Source of the DNA: Herbiconiux moechotypicola
GTDB taxonomy: Bacteria > Actinomycetota > Actinomycetes > Actinomycetales > Microbacteriaceae
Assembly (NCBI RefSeq): GCF_024979255.1
Contig: NZ_JANLCN010000003.1
Location: 248,001 to 312,000, forward strand
Length of the DNA: 64,000 bases
Direction: 5' to 3'
Shown here piece by piece: positions 53,501 through 61,135 of this stretch (position 1 is the first letter of the stretch; each line of letters begins with the position of its first letter). The notes under the pieces were generated by a model. That model was not told the DNA's origin. It saw only the letters and a program-made list of their open reading frames with translations, and ran no database searches. The position numbers and the translations under genes are program-made.

Positions 53501-54126
53501 GCGATCAGGCCGCGGACGTCGACCTGTGCGACCGCGCCGTCGCGGCCGGTTGCGCCCGTGCGCGTGGCTGCAACCTCCCGCTCCATGAACGCAACCACCT
53601 CCGCAACCGCCGCATGATGGGCGTCCGCGATGAGCGCCTGCGTGCCCGCGTCCGCAACCGCCCACAGCACGCTCGCGGACTTCGGGATCGAGAACGTGAA
53701 ATCGAACCCAGCGACCGCCCGCCGCGACCCCCGCTCGTTCTCCTCCACCTCGATCAAGGCGACCGCCTCCGCACGCGAGGCAGGCCCGAGACCCGGATCG
53801 AGCGCGGCGCTACGAGCCTCGATCCGCTCCGCCACCGTGAGGTACTCCGGGTAGGCGCGGCCGAGCGGTACCCCGATGATCGGGTCACGGCCCATACCGA
53901 CGAGGAGCTGGAGCTGGGCCTCGGAGACCTGATCGCCCACCGCGAGCTGCCCGCCGCCAAGCCCGGCGACACCTGCCCCGAGCCACCGGCCCGGCGGGGT
54001 GCCCTCGGCGGCGTAGTACCTCGTCAACGGGGTCGAGAGAGACCTATCGCCATCACCGGCCGCGACCGTGCGCAGCAGGTACTTGTAGCCATCACCGGCC
54101 GACATCACGCGCATTGATACGGTCAT
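50569..54126 (-). CDS. MobF-family relaxase/helicase (TraA/TrwC type)
   Basis: A protein of 1185 residues. The relaxase domain has HLHTH at 223-227 (the three-His metal motif) in FDHYDSRAGDPHLHTHVV, and candidate catalytic Tyr residues near the N-terminus. A RecD-like helicase follows, with GPAGAGKTTAM at about 610 and LVIVDEASLAG. ATG 54126 begins the relaxase fold; the longer upstream frame has no supporting sequence. It nicks the element's oriT and unwinds the transferred strand. An oriT is likely nearby, for example in the short divergent gap 54127-54200, but was not identified. Confidence 0.92.
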   Translation of the reverse strand: MTVSMRVMSAGDGYKYLLRTVAAGDGDRSLSTPLTRYYAAEGTPPGRWLGAGVAGLGGGQLAVGDQVSEAQLQLLVGMGRDPIIGVPLGRAYPEYLTVAERIEARSAALDPGLGPASRAEAVALIEVEENERGSRRAVAGFDFTFSIPKSASVLWAVADAGTQALIADAHHAAVAEVVAFMEREVAATRTGATGRDGAVAQVDVRGLIATAFDHYDSRAGDPHLHTHVVISNKVQTVLDGKWRSLDGRPMHAAVVALSELHEAVFADHLTRTFGVEWEARDMGRDRNPAWAIAAVPEGLVKEFSTRARHIDAETDRLIDSYVSEHGRRPSPATIMKLRAQATLSTRSEKEVHSLADLTASWRHRAGQVLGADATGWARSVTANEEPLLLRADDVPLDVIASLGQDVVTTVGEKRSTWHRWNLTAEAARQTMGYRFATVEDREAIVGLVVDAAEAASLRLTPPELASSPAAFRRPDGTSVFRPKHSALLSSEMLLAAEDRLLERARTTTAPTVPLATVERITSRPDRKGRMLGPDQAGALTKIALSGRLVDVLVGPAGAGKTTAMSALRRAWEHEHGAGSAVGLAPSAVAAQVLADDLGIQTENTAKWLDTHERTGATFREGQLVIVDEASLAGTLSLDRITALAAEAGAKVLLVGDHAQLQSVTAGGAFALLVNDRDDAPKLVTLHRFTQAWERTASLGLRHGRTEAIDTYAEHDRIRGGETEEMIDAAYTAWRVDTLAGRASILVTDSNESVLALNQRARADLILDGTVNARREVELHDGTRAAAGDTVITRHNDRRLRAGRAWVRNGDRWTVTEVRDDGSLTIRRAGRKRGTSVVLPAEYAAEHVDLGYAVTSYRAQGVTVDSSHVLADASMTRETFYVAMTRGSEQNIAYVAIDKPDPAHDRPHPGDNTEATARSVLFGVLQHVGAELSAHETITAEQDAWGSIAQLAAEYETLAAAAQHDRWTALIRASGLTDDEADDALASPALGALTAELRRAEANQHDVETLLPRLIKARGFGDADDIAAVLHYRVARATTRPAGAGRTRKAPRLIAGLIPEATGTMPPEMRQALTERRDLIEARATTLFDTALNDRQPWTTALGAEPKDAKRAAAWRRLAVVVAAYRDRYGITEPGPLGTPPDDEAQKIDAARARVALDRARSLARSEDDRHEPSRPSAPSRAIPPL

Positions 54127-54200
54127 GTTCCTAGGTGTCCTCGGGGTGGCTCTCGCTGGTGTCGCCGTGGACGACAGAGCGTCGCCAATACGATCGGAAT

Positions 54201-55082
54201 GTGAAAACTCCGGCCGTGCGCATCGTCCCGACAGTTCTCGCTGTCGTGGCCGTCGCCTTCGGACTGTTCTCGGCCAGCGTCGCGATCTGGGGCTCGTGGT
54301 GGCGGTTCTCCGGCATGCCGACCGCCGAAGAATGGTCGGCTTTCTTCGGGGCATCCGCTCTCATTGCACTCGGGTTCGCGTGGTACCAGATTCGTCAGGT
54401 AGACCAGTCGAACAAGGCGCTAATCGCGTCGAACGAGTTGGCTCGCCGGGTCAACATCGAAGCAGTTAGGCCCAGGGTTCAGGTTTCGCTGGAGCCCACG
54501 CGATTCGTCCAAAAGAACCGCGGTGCACCAGTAGAGGGCACCCTTCACATCGCGGTACGAAACATCGGGGTGAGCCCGGCGCATGAGGTACGTCTGAGTG
54601 TGAGCCCACCGTTCACATCGCTGGCGACGTTCTTCAAACCCGGCATGATGCGGGCGCACTTCGCGGAAGTCAATGAGGCCTTCGACGGAAAGGTGCGCTT
54701 TCGGACACTCAATCCGGGCAACACATACATCTGGTTTCTCGGGCGAGTCCCGGAATTATTCGCCGACGAGTCAGGAGTCCCTCGTCGTTGGGAAGTCGAA
54801 GCCGAGTACATGGGGACGGCATCCTCCGAGCCGTTCCGCGAAACGTTCATCCTTGACCTGGATGTCGAGAAGCGCATCGAACTGCCGGTCGACCCACTCG
54901 TGCGGATCGGCAAGGACATTGAAGTCGTCGGAAGCAAGCTCGAAGCCATCAAGCGCGTTGTGCCGCAGAAACTTACACTTGACGATGGTTCTGCACCGGA
55001 ATCTCGTCAGCGCAACCTCGGATCACGACCGTCAGTAGTCCGCACTCGGCGAGCGCCTACGTGGTTGCGAAGACGGCGTTGA
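54201..55082 (+). CDS. Unknown membrane protein
   Basis: A protein of 293 residues from GTG 54201 (CGGAA just upstream), divergent from the relaxase. Two hydrophobic segments lie at about residues 10-30 and 48-66. A short linker then leads to a soluble domain with QVSLEPTRFVQ, IAVRNIGVSPAHEVRLSV and an Ig-like beta pattern. The C-terminus is Arg-rich. I do not recognise a family. The topology suggests a membrane-anchored cytoplasmic domain. Confidence 0.6.
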   Translation: MKTPAVRIVPTVLAVVAVAFGLFSASVAIWGSWWRFSGMPTAEEWSAFFGASALIALGFAWYQIRQVDQSNKALIASNELARRVNIEAVRPRVQVSLEPTRFVQKNRGAPVEGTLHIAVRNIGVSPAHEVRLSVSPPFTSLATFFKPGMMRAHFAEVNEAFDGKVRFRTLNPGNTYIWFLGRVPELFADESGVPRRWEVEAEYMGTASSEPFRETFILDLDVEKRIELPVDPLVRIGKDIEVVGSKLEAIKRVVPQKLTLDDGSAPESRQRNLGSRPSVVRTRRAPTWLRRRR

Positions 55083-55277
55083 CCCCGGAATAGGCCAATG
55101 CGCGCGAATCCACCAGCGGCCTGCTCGGGTTGCAGATGTCCCGCGTTCCCGCTTGCACCGACATGACCTTCGATTGCGGCTGCAACCCCGCAGACCTGCT
55201 GGCGCACCAAGCCGCAAGTCTCATAGGCCGAAACGAAACGCACTCCTGCCCCTTCCGCGGCCGGATGACAATGACAT

Positions 55278-56126
55278 TCAGCTACGAATGTGCGACACAC
55301 TCCGAAGGTCATACAGCCGGAATGCTTCGCTCAGAGTCATGGTTGCCGCTGCGATCGCAGGGCCGACATCGTTGTCGAGGTCACCGCGTAGACGCACGAT
55401 CGAGCCGCCCGGCTCTTCGCGCACGACCTCGTTACGGTCAAGTCGCATGACTCCAAAGTGATACTGCGCATGAGCAGCTGCGCTGCCTGATCGCCAAATC
55501 GCTTGCGTTGCACCGATCAATAGGTCGTCATCGACGCCGTGCATCTGCTGCGCCACCCAGTCGATCGCTCCGGTCTGATGGAACCGCATCTTCTTCACGT
55601 CCTCTTGCACGCCGAGGGCAGCTGCAACCTTCTGCAAGCTAGCTTGCCGCTCCTGCAATTGCTCCAGGAGGCCGGTGCGAGCCTCCTCTGGCTTACCCTC
55701 CGGGACCAGCATGTCCCGGAAAGATGTCACCTGAACACGAAGATCGTCGGCCCGGAGCCTGAGCGCGCGCTCGCGGCGTTCTTGGCGCGCAGGGGGCGCG
55801 AGAACCCACACCGCGTTCACTGCCGCGACGAAAGCGGTCCGCGCAACGGTCATATAGGCGGTCGGGTACATCGTGCTTGTTGCCCGCATGGCGTCGATCG
55901 CGAAGTCGAGGTGCTCGGACGAGATGCACATCGAGTACCAGACGGGGTTCTCGACACTCAATCCCTCGATTGAGTCGGCTGCGAGCGAACTTCCAGGCTC
56001 GGGCGACGTCGGATTCTCCGCACGCTTGCGCCAGGCATCGACCACTTCCGAGATACGGTCCAGCCGCCTCAACCACCCGTTGTCCCCGGCCGCTTGAGGC
56101 TGGCGTGTGGCTCGCCGCTTCGTCAT
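55278..56126 (-). CDS. Unknown soluble protein
   Basis: A protein of 282 residues from ATG 56126. It is mostly helical, with an amphipathic coiled-coil-like stretch around 140-165 (EARTGLLEQLQERQASLQKV), and contains SSEHLDFAIDAMRAT and WRSGSAAAHAQYHFGV. The last pattern resembles AbiV/RiboL-PSP-like or HEPN-type proteins, but no Rx4-6H motif is convincing. I do not assign a function. It is flanked by about 195- and 226-base gaps without supported genes. Confidence 0.55.
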   Translation of the reverse strand: MTKRRATRQPQAAGDNGWLRRLDRISEVVDAWRKRAENPTSPEPGSSLAADSIEGLSVENPVWYSMCISSEHLDFAIDAMRATSTMYPTAYMTVARTAFVAAVNAVWVLAPPARQERRERALRLRADDLRVQVTSFRDMLVPEGKPEEARTGLLEQLQERQASLQKVAAALGVQEDVKKMRFHQTGAIDWVAQQMHGVDDDLLIGATQAIWRSGSAAAHAQYHFGVMRLDRNEVVREEPGGSIVRLRGDLDNDVGPAIAAATMTLSEAFRLYDLRSVSHIRS

Positions 56127-56352
56127 AGCCGCACCTTATCCCCGTTCGCAGGCCGGCCCTCGCCACGCACCCGCACGACCTTTACCTCGATCTGCAAGAG
56201 GCGTGGTGGCTCTGGGGCGAGGTCGTGGACGACAGCCAAAGCGGTCCGCACGAGGCCGTGTGCAGGAGGCGGCGCGAGCACCTGACAGGTGGCCAGCCCG
56301 GTCAGCAGTCAGCGCGACGGCGACCGGGAGTCACTGATCCGCCGGAGTCCTC

Positions 56353-57444
56353 ATGCCGAAAACCAACGACCATAAAAGCGACCACCGCCTACGGGTTGGC
56401 TCGCTGTTCTCCGGGTATGGCGGACTCGACCTCGCAGTCGAGGAAGTCTTCGACGCCCGCACGATCTGGTTCTCCGAGATCAACGAGCCCGTCGCCCGCG
56501 TCTTCTCGCACCACTGGCCCGACGCCCCCAACCTCGGAGACATCACCACCATCGACTGGAACACCGTCGAGCCCGTCGATGTGCTCTGCGGCGGATTCCC
56601 CTGCCAGGACGTCTCGACCGTTGGGAAGATGGCCGGCCTCGCCCCCGGCACCCGCTCCGGCCTCTGGGCACACATGGCGACGGCAATCGAGAAGATGCAA
56701 CCCCAATGGGTGGTCATCGAAAACGTCCGCGGATTGCTCTCCGCACCCGCGATCCGCCCGGCACCCGAAGGAGACGAAGATGAGCGACGCAACCCCGAAC
56801 CCGCAACCCCCGGCGATGCAACCCTTCGCGGCGTGGAACCCGACCCGTGGGATCTGGGAGACCAGCCAGCCCGACCTCTACGGGCACTTGGCGCCGTACT
56901 CGGAGATCTGGCCGACCTCCGGTACGACGCGCAATGGATCGGCCTTCCGGCTTCCGCCGTCGGCGCACCACATCCCCGATTCCGCATCTTGATCCTCGCC
57001 AACCGCACTCTTCCGAACCCCCCTCGCCTCGGACGCCGCGCGCGGTGGGGAGAGCTTGGATCAAGTCAAAGCGCGGCGCGGGACAATCGCCTTGAGTCAC
57101 CAGATCATCGACCTCGTGACGGAGCAGAGGAGGCGGCATACGCCCGAGGAGACCTTCTCGCTGATCGCGAACTTCTTCAACGCTGGGGACGCCACGCTCC
57201 TGCTATCGCCCAATGGGAGCGCACAACCGGACGACTCGCCCCCGCGCCGGCAATCGTGAACGAGGGGAACAGCCCCCAGCCAGCGCCGGCCTTCGTGGAA
57301 TGGCTCATGGGGTTGGAACCCGGATGGGTCACGAGCCCGAGCCTCGGACTTACGCACGCGCAACAACTCACCGCTCTCGGCAACGGCGTGCTCCCAGCAC
57401 ACGCCGTCGCCGGCGTTCGCGCGCTGAGGTTGAGTGATGCGTGA
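56353..57444 (+). CDS. DNA C5-cytosine methyltransferase
   Basis: A protein of 363 residues. Motif I FSGYGGLDLA (19-28), motif IV GGFPCQDVS with catalytic Cys84, motif VI ENVRG (123-127), motif VIII GAPHPRFR (204-211) and motif X ALGNGVLP near the end are all present. The region between VIII and X (about 212-280) is Arg-rich and low in complexity. No restriction enzyme is adjacent, so it is an orphan methylase, perhaps protecting the element from host restriction. The middle of the gene also carries a conserved-looking second frame. Confidence 0.9.
   Translation: MPKTNDHKSDHRLRVGSLFSGYGGLDLAVEEVFDARTIWFSEINEPVARVFSHHWPDAPNLGDITTIDWNTVEPVDVLCGGFPCQDVSTVGKMAGLAPGTRSGLWAHMATAIEKMQPQWVVIENVRGLLSAPAIRPAPEGDEDERRNPEPATPGDATLRGVEPDPWDLGDQPARPLRALGAVLGDLADLRYDAQWIGLPASAVGAPHPRFRILILANRTLPNPPRLGRRARWGELGSSQSAARDNRLESPDHRPRDGAEEAAYARGDLLADRELLQRWGRHAPAIAQWERTTGRLAPAPAIVNEGNSPQPAPAFVEWLMGLEPGWVTSPSLGLTHAQQLTALGNGVLPAHAVAGVRALRLSDA
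56780..56992 (+). CDS. Nested overlapping ORF inside the methyltransferase gene
   Basis: Read one base out of frame from the methyltransferase, ATG 56780 follows AAGGAGA (56768-56774) at 5 bases and encodes 70 residues: MSDATPNPQ, then AAWNPTRGIWETSQPDLYG, PYSEIWPTSGTTRNGSAFRL. I recall this Trp-rich pattern from actinophage and actinobacterial methylase-linked proteins. The frame stops at TGA 56990-56992. The same frame then continues with LFRTPLASDAARGGESLDQV (from 57008) and ALSHQIIDLV, open to 57259, which also matches that family. It may be a real overlapping gene, or the remnant of a longer one. Confidence 0.5.
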   Translation: MSDATPNPQPPAMQPFAAWNPTRGIWETSQPDLYGHLAPYSEIWPTSGTTRNGSAFRLPPSAHHIPDSAS

Positions 57445-57818
57445 AGCTCATGCTGCTACCCAACGCAGACTGGGATATGGACATGTCGGGCCGCCATCTG
57501 GACGCGAAGCTGCTCTTCTCCTCCCAACCAATCGTCAACCCTGTGTAGTGAAAGGATGGTACGCACTCCGCTCACATGGCCCCGGGGCCTTTCGCGCGAT
57601 CGGGTCGCGAACGCAACCGGCGCGGAGCCGACTCGGGAATGTGAACGGCTCCGGAACTATCGGAGCTTCGAATTCGCACGAGCGGTGCATTTGGATCGTT
57701 GCTGCCGATCGCGAGCGGCCGCGACGCGCCTTCAAGCCGCACGCTTGCCTGGCTTCTCGCGGGCATGTGTTTCACGACGCAGTGCCTTTGCCTCCCCTCG
57801 CCAGCTTGGGATAGTCGC
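57445..57818. other. Intergenic region without supported gene
   Basis: About 370 bases between the methyltransferase and the lipoprotein gene. Short frames here lack family-like sequence or ribosome-binding sites. A small hairpin GCTCCG (57648-57653)/CGGAGC (57661-57666) is the only structure seen. The right boundary of the element could lie here, but no tRNA or repeat matching the left end is present. Confidence 0.5.
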
Positions 57819-58577
57819 GTGATCTTGTTCCGTCGTGGCTTCGTGGTCTTGTGCCTCATGGTGGCCTTTGGGTTGGCGGCATGCTCGGCGGGATCAGATG
57901 AACGCAGCGTTCCGTCGAGCAACCCCGAAGTCTCCGGCAGTGGCACAGTGCCGGACTTCGTCCTCGACACTGATCCCAGCGCCGTCTCGGGTTGCGTCGA
58001 GGCAGGCGACATCACGCTCGTGCTCGACTCCCCCGGAGTGCCCGCGGAAGCGCTGACGTTCGGGGAAGGTGATCGCGCGGTGATTCTCGGCCACCAAGCC
58101 GAGCAGGGGCCGTGCGCCTGGGCCGCGTTCGGACGCGAGCTGGCAGCTCAAGGCTGGAGGGTGTTCATTCCGGAGCTGAACCATGAGCCGCTCCCCCTGC
58201 TCCAGGCATCCGTCGACTGGCTCACCGGCAACGGGGTCACGAGCTTCGCGCTCGTCGGGGCATCCATGGGTGGCGCGTTCGCGCTGAGCGCAGCGCCCGA
58301 TCTCGCACCGGAGCCGTCCGAGGTGGTCGCGATCTCGTCTCCCGCAAGCTACGGCCCGGCCGATGCCCTCGGCAACATCGGCCGGATCGGGGTTCCCGTG
58401 ACGCTCATTGCGGCCGAGGACGACGACGACTTCGCCGAGCAGGCCCAGCTTATGAACGATCAGAACGCGGATGCCGAGCTGGTGATCGTTCCCGGGTCTG
58501 CTCACGGCACCGACCTGTTGGATGCGAACACCGATGTGCGCGGTGCAGTCCTGGCTTCGCTGGAGGCGGTCAGATGA
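57819..58577 (+). CDS. Alpha/beta-hydrolase-fold lipoprotein
   Basis: A protein of 252 residues from GTG 57819, which gives a lipoprotein signal with lipobox LAAC at about residue 22. The hydrolase part has the elbow GASMGG, an acidic strand (VTLIAAEDDDDF) and GSAHGTDLL for the catalytic His, similar to dienelactone-hydrolase-like proteins. It lies 126 bases before the DGPF gene. Its role is unknown. Confidence 0.75.
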   Translation: MILFRRGFVVLCLMVAFGLAACSAGSDERSVPSSNPEVSGSGTVPDFVLDTDPSAVSGCVEAGDITLVLDSPGVPAEALTFGEGDRAVILGHQAEQGPCAWAAFGRELAAQGWRVFIPELNHEPLPLLQASVDWLTGNGVTSFALVGASMGGAFALSAAPDLAPEPSEVVAISSPASYGPADALGNIGRIGVPVTLIAAEDDDDFAEQAQLMNDQNADAELVIVPGSAHGTDLLDANTDVRGAVLASLEAVR

Positions 58578-58602
58578 AATCCGAAACATTCTTGTCGAAC
58601 GG

Positions 58603-58628
58603 TGTCGATCCGGAGAGGCGACTGCGTC
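58603..58628 (+). promoter_or_regulatory. Candidate ECF42-dependent promoter
   Basis: TGTCGA (58603-58608), a 16-base spacer and CGTC (58625-58628) match the reported ECF42 promoter pattern of TGTCGA at -35 and CG(A/T)C at -10. It lies about 70 bases upstream of the DGPF gene that precedes the ECF42 sigma gene, so autoregulation is expected. Confidence 0.55.
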
Positions 58629-58703
58629 ATCCCAGTGAGAGGCACCGACAGGGCGCCGCTCACATCCGCTGACAAGACTCCCGACAAGAAGAGGAATCAC
58701 ACT

Positions 58704-59090
58704 ATGCAGTATCTGCTCACGATCATCGTCGACGAGACGATCCCCACCCCGCACCCCGGCCAGCCCGGCTTCGCTGAGATGGTCGAAGGGTGGGCGGCCT
58801 ACAACCATGCCTTGCACGCTGCCGGCGTGCTCGTCGATGCGAGCCAGCTCGCGCCCAGCCTTGCCGCCACCACGGTGCGGCTCGCAGTCGGTACGCCCGC
58901 CGCCGTGACCGACGGCCCCTTCACCGAGGCGAAGGAGCAGCTCGCAGGGTATTACCGCATCCGCGCCGCGAACCTCGATGATGCTCTGGAGTGGGCGAAG
59001 CGCATGCCGATGCCGTTCGGCTCGGTCGAGGTGCGTCCGATCGTGGTCGCGCCCGGCCCCGACGGCACACCGACCCCGGTGACCGACTGA
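58704..59090 (+). CDS. DGPF/YCII-domain protein
   Basis: A protein of 128 residues from ATG 58704 behind AGAGGAA. The hallmark DGPFTEAKEQLAGYY is at about residues 72-86, and the fold starts with the YCII-type strand MQYLLTIIVDE. DGPF proteins are the constant partners of ECF42 sigma factors; the biochemical role is not established. The stop overlaps the presumed CTG start of the sigma gene. Confidence 0.9.
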   Translation: MQYLLTIIVDETIPTPHPGQPGFAEMVEGWAAYNHALHAAGVLVDASQLAPSLAATTVRLAVGTPAAVTDGPFTEAKEQLAGYYRIRAANLDDALEWAKRMPMPFGSVEVRPIVVAPGPDGTPTPVTD

Positions 59091-60361
59091 ATGAGCAGGT
59101 CGCGGCCGCGATCACGCGGCTTTCTCGCGAGGAGGGCGGGCGTGTGCTCGCTCTCCTCGCGGCGCGCTTCGGTGCCGTCGACCTCGCAGATGATGCCGTC
59201 CAGGATGCGCTGCTGCAGGCGGTGAGCACCTGGGCGGAGCAGGGCGTTCCCGACAACCCCGCCGGATGGCTGCACACGGTCGCTCGGAACAAGATCGTCG
59301 ACGCCCTTCGCCGCCGGGAGGCGGCAGAGCGACGGCTTCGCGCCGCCACTGTCCACCTCGGCCAGGATCAGGTGGCCGGCCCGGACCTGGAATCCGACCC
59401 AGAACCGGAACTGATCCGCGAGGATCGGCTCATCGGGGACGAGCAGCTTCGACTCATGCTGCTGTGCTGCCATCCCTCGCTCGACCAGGACACCCAGGTG
59501 GCCCTGACACTCCGCTTGGTCGGCGGGCTCTCGACAGCCGAGATCGCCGCCGCGTTCCTCCTGCCGGAGGCGACACTCGCTCAACGGATCGTGCGCGCGA
59601 AGCGGAAGATTCGCGCCGCTCGTATCCCGCTCTCGGTGCCCGCGGATCTGCGCGTGCGCGTAGATGCGCTGCTCTCGGCGCTGTATCTCGTCTTCAATGA
59701 GGGCTACCTCTCGCAGAGCATGGTCGCGGACGGGCTGTGTCGCGTCGACCTCTCCGAGGAGGCGATCCGCCTCACCGCACTCGCGAGCCGGCTCCTGCCC
59801 CAGGATGGCGAGATTCTCGGCCTGCTCGCGTTGCAGCGATTCCAGCACGCTCGCCTCGCCGCCCGAGTCGATGCCGCGGGCGACCTGGTGACCCTCGCCG
59901 ATCAGGACCGACGTCTGTGGGATGCCGAAGGCATCTCCGCGGGCCGGGCCGCGCTCCAGGAGGCGGTCGGGTGCGAAGGGCTCGGTTCCTATCGCCTTCA
60001 GGCGCTCATCGCCGCCATCCATACGTCTGCTCCATCGTCCGCCGAGACCGACTGGCGCTCGATCGTCGTGCTCTACAGGATCCTCGAACGTGTCAGCCCC
60101 GGGCCGGTGGTCACGCTCAACCGCGCGATCGCGGTGGCCGAAGTGGACGGCGCGTCCTCGGTCATCGCCGAAGTCGAGGCGATCGAGGGCCTCGGCGACT
60201 ACTACCTCTGGCACGCCGCGCGCGGCGAGTTGCACCTGCGGTTGGGAGATCGCGTCGCCGCCCACGCCGCGTTCGCCACCGCCCGATCCCTGGCGAAGAA
60301 CCCCGCAGAGCGGCGACACCTTGACCGTCGAGTCACGTACACGGCCGGTAAGCATGTCTAG
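59087..60361 (+). CDS. ECF42 RNA polymerase sigma factor
   Basis: A protein of 424 residues. Sigma region 2 contains FGAVDLADDAVQDALLQAV and WLHTVARNKIVDALRRR, and region 4 contains LRLVGGLSTAEIAAAFLLPE. The remaining 240 residues are the TPR-like/DUF6596 C-terminal extension with LYLVFNEGYL and TLNRAIAVAEVDG, typical of ECF42. The family N-terminus (NEQV...LSREEGGRVLALL) begins right at the DGPF stop, where the only in-frame candidate is CTG 59087 in a CTGA overlap; GTG 58991 would add 32 residues of unrelated sequence. There is no adjacent anti-sigma gene. Confidence 0.9.
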   Translation: MNEQVAAAITRLSREEGGRVLALLAARFGAVDLADDAVQDALLQAVSTWAEQGVPDNPAGWLHTVARNKIVDALRRREAAERRLRAATVHLGQDQVAGPDLESDPEPELIREDRLIGDEQLRLMLLCCHPSLDQDTQVALTLRLVGGLSTAEIAAAFLLPEATLAQRIVRAKRKIRAARIPLSVPADLRVRVDALLSALYLVFNEGYLSQSMVADGLCRVDLSEEAIRLTALASRLLPQDGEILGLLALQRFQHARLAARVDAAGDLVTLADQDRRLWDAEGISAGRAALQEAVGCEGLGSYRLQALIAAIHTSAPSSAETDWRSIVVLYRILERVSPGPVVTLNRAIAVAEVDGASSVIAEVEAIEGLGDYYLWHAARGELHLRLGDRVAAHAAFATARSLAKNPAERRHLDRRVTYTAGKHV

Positions 60362-60427
60362 GCCGTCGTCGTGGCCGAGCACACGACACGGACACGGTCA
60401 GAGTTGAGCGGCATACTCTTGTCGAGT

Positions 60428-61135
60428 ATGGAGGAGCGTCGAGGGGCGACACGGCCGAGCCGGGTGCTGATCGTCGATGACGACGACGGGATCTGCCTCC
60501 TCCTTGAGTCAGTGCTCGCACTCCCCGTCTACGAGACGACGAGTGTCGGCACCGCCGCGGATGCGTTGAGCATCGCTCGTTCGAAGGAGTTCGATGCGGT
60601 CCTGCTCGACCGCTTCCTGCCCGAGACCGACGCCGTGCAGATCGTCGCTGCGCTACGTTCGGCACTTCCCTCGGCAGCGATCGTGATGCTCAGCGCCGTG
60701 GACGACGTCAAAGGACGCGTGGACGGTCTACGCGCGGGCGCCGACGACTTCTTGACGAAACCGTTCCATGTCTCGGAAGTGATTGCGCGCATCGAAGCGG
60801 TGCACCGCAGAGCACTCCTCTCGACGATCGATGCTGATCTCCTGAGCTACGCCGATATCGAGATGGATGTCGCCGGCCGTCGTGTGTGGCGTAACGGCAC
60901 TGCGTTATCCCTGACGCCCACGGAGTTTCGACTGCTGGAGTTTCTCGTCGAGAATGCGGAGCGAGTGCTCTCGCGCGGGCAGCTCCTCGAACGGGTGTGG
61001 GGGTACGACTTCGGCGGAGGAGAGGTCGTGGAGAAGGCTGTCTCCCTCTTGAGGAAGAAGGTGGATGCCGGTCGTGAGCCGCTGATCCAGACGGTTCGAG
61101 GATTCGGGTACTGTCTCCGATCGGAGAGCACGTGA
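60428..61135 (+). CDS. OmpR/PhoB-family response regulator
   Basis: A protein of 235 residues from ATG 60428. The receiver has an acidic cluster (VDDDDG at 17-21), phosphoacceptor Asp61 in VLLDRFLP and the Lys in LTKPF. A C-terminal winged helix follows (LTPTEFRLLEFLVENAERVLSR, VSLLRKKVD, VRGFGYCL). The stop overlaps the kinase start (GTGA). The pair probably controls the downstream DUF2993 and MMPL genes. Confidence 0.93.
   Translation: MEERRGATRPSRVLIVDDDDGICLLLESVLALPVYETTSVGTAADALSIARSKEFDAVLLDRFLPETDAVQIVAALRSALPSAAIVMLSAVDDVKGRVDGLRAGADDFLTKPFHVSEVIARIEAVHRRALLSTIDADLLSYADIEMDVAGRRVWRNGTALSLTPTEFRLLEFLVENAERVLSRGQLLERVWGYDFGGGEVVEKAVSLLRKKVDAGREPLIQTVRGFGYCLRSEST

Larger units (their letters stand above)
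43782..57444. mobile_element. Integrated mobilizable element, left end at tRNA-Pro; right end not seen
   Basis: The left boundary is the half tRNA-Pro. Inside are a nuclease-helicase pair, DUF4062 protein, small membrane protein, MobF relaxase, several unknown genes and a phage/element-type C5 methyltransferase. The first 4 kb is visibly lower in G+C than the chromosome to the left. No integrase, coupling protein or type IV secretion gene is visible; these are expected beyond the window near the intact tRNA. The right coordinate given is only the end of the last clearly element-like gene. Confidence 0.7.

Noticed and set aside
55130-55450. Cysteine-containing small ORF in the gap before 55278
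   Set aside because: It overlaps the 3' end of the opposite-strand gene, has no ribosome-binding site and no recognisable pattern.
57434-57822. Short ORFs in the gap after the methyltransferase
   Set aside because: Several frames are open by base composition only; none has a supported start or a family-like sequence.
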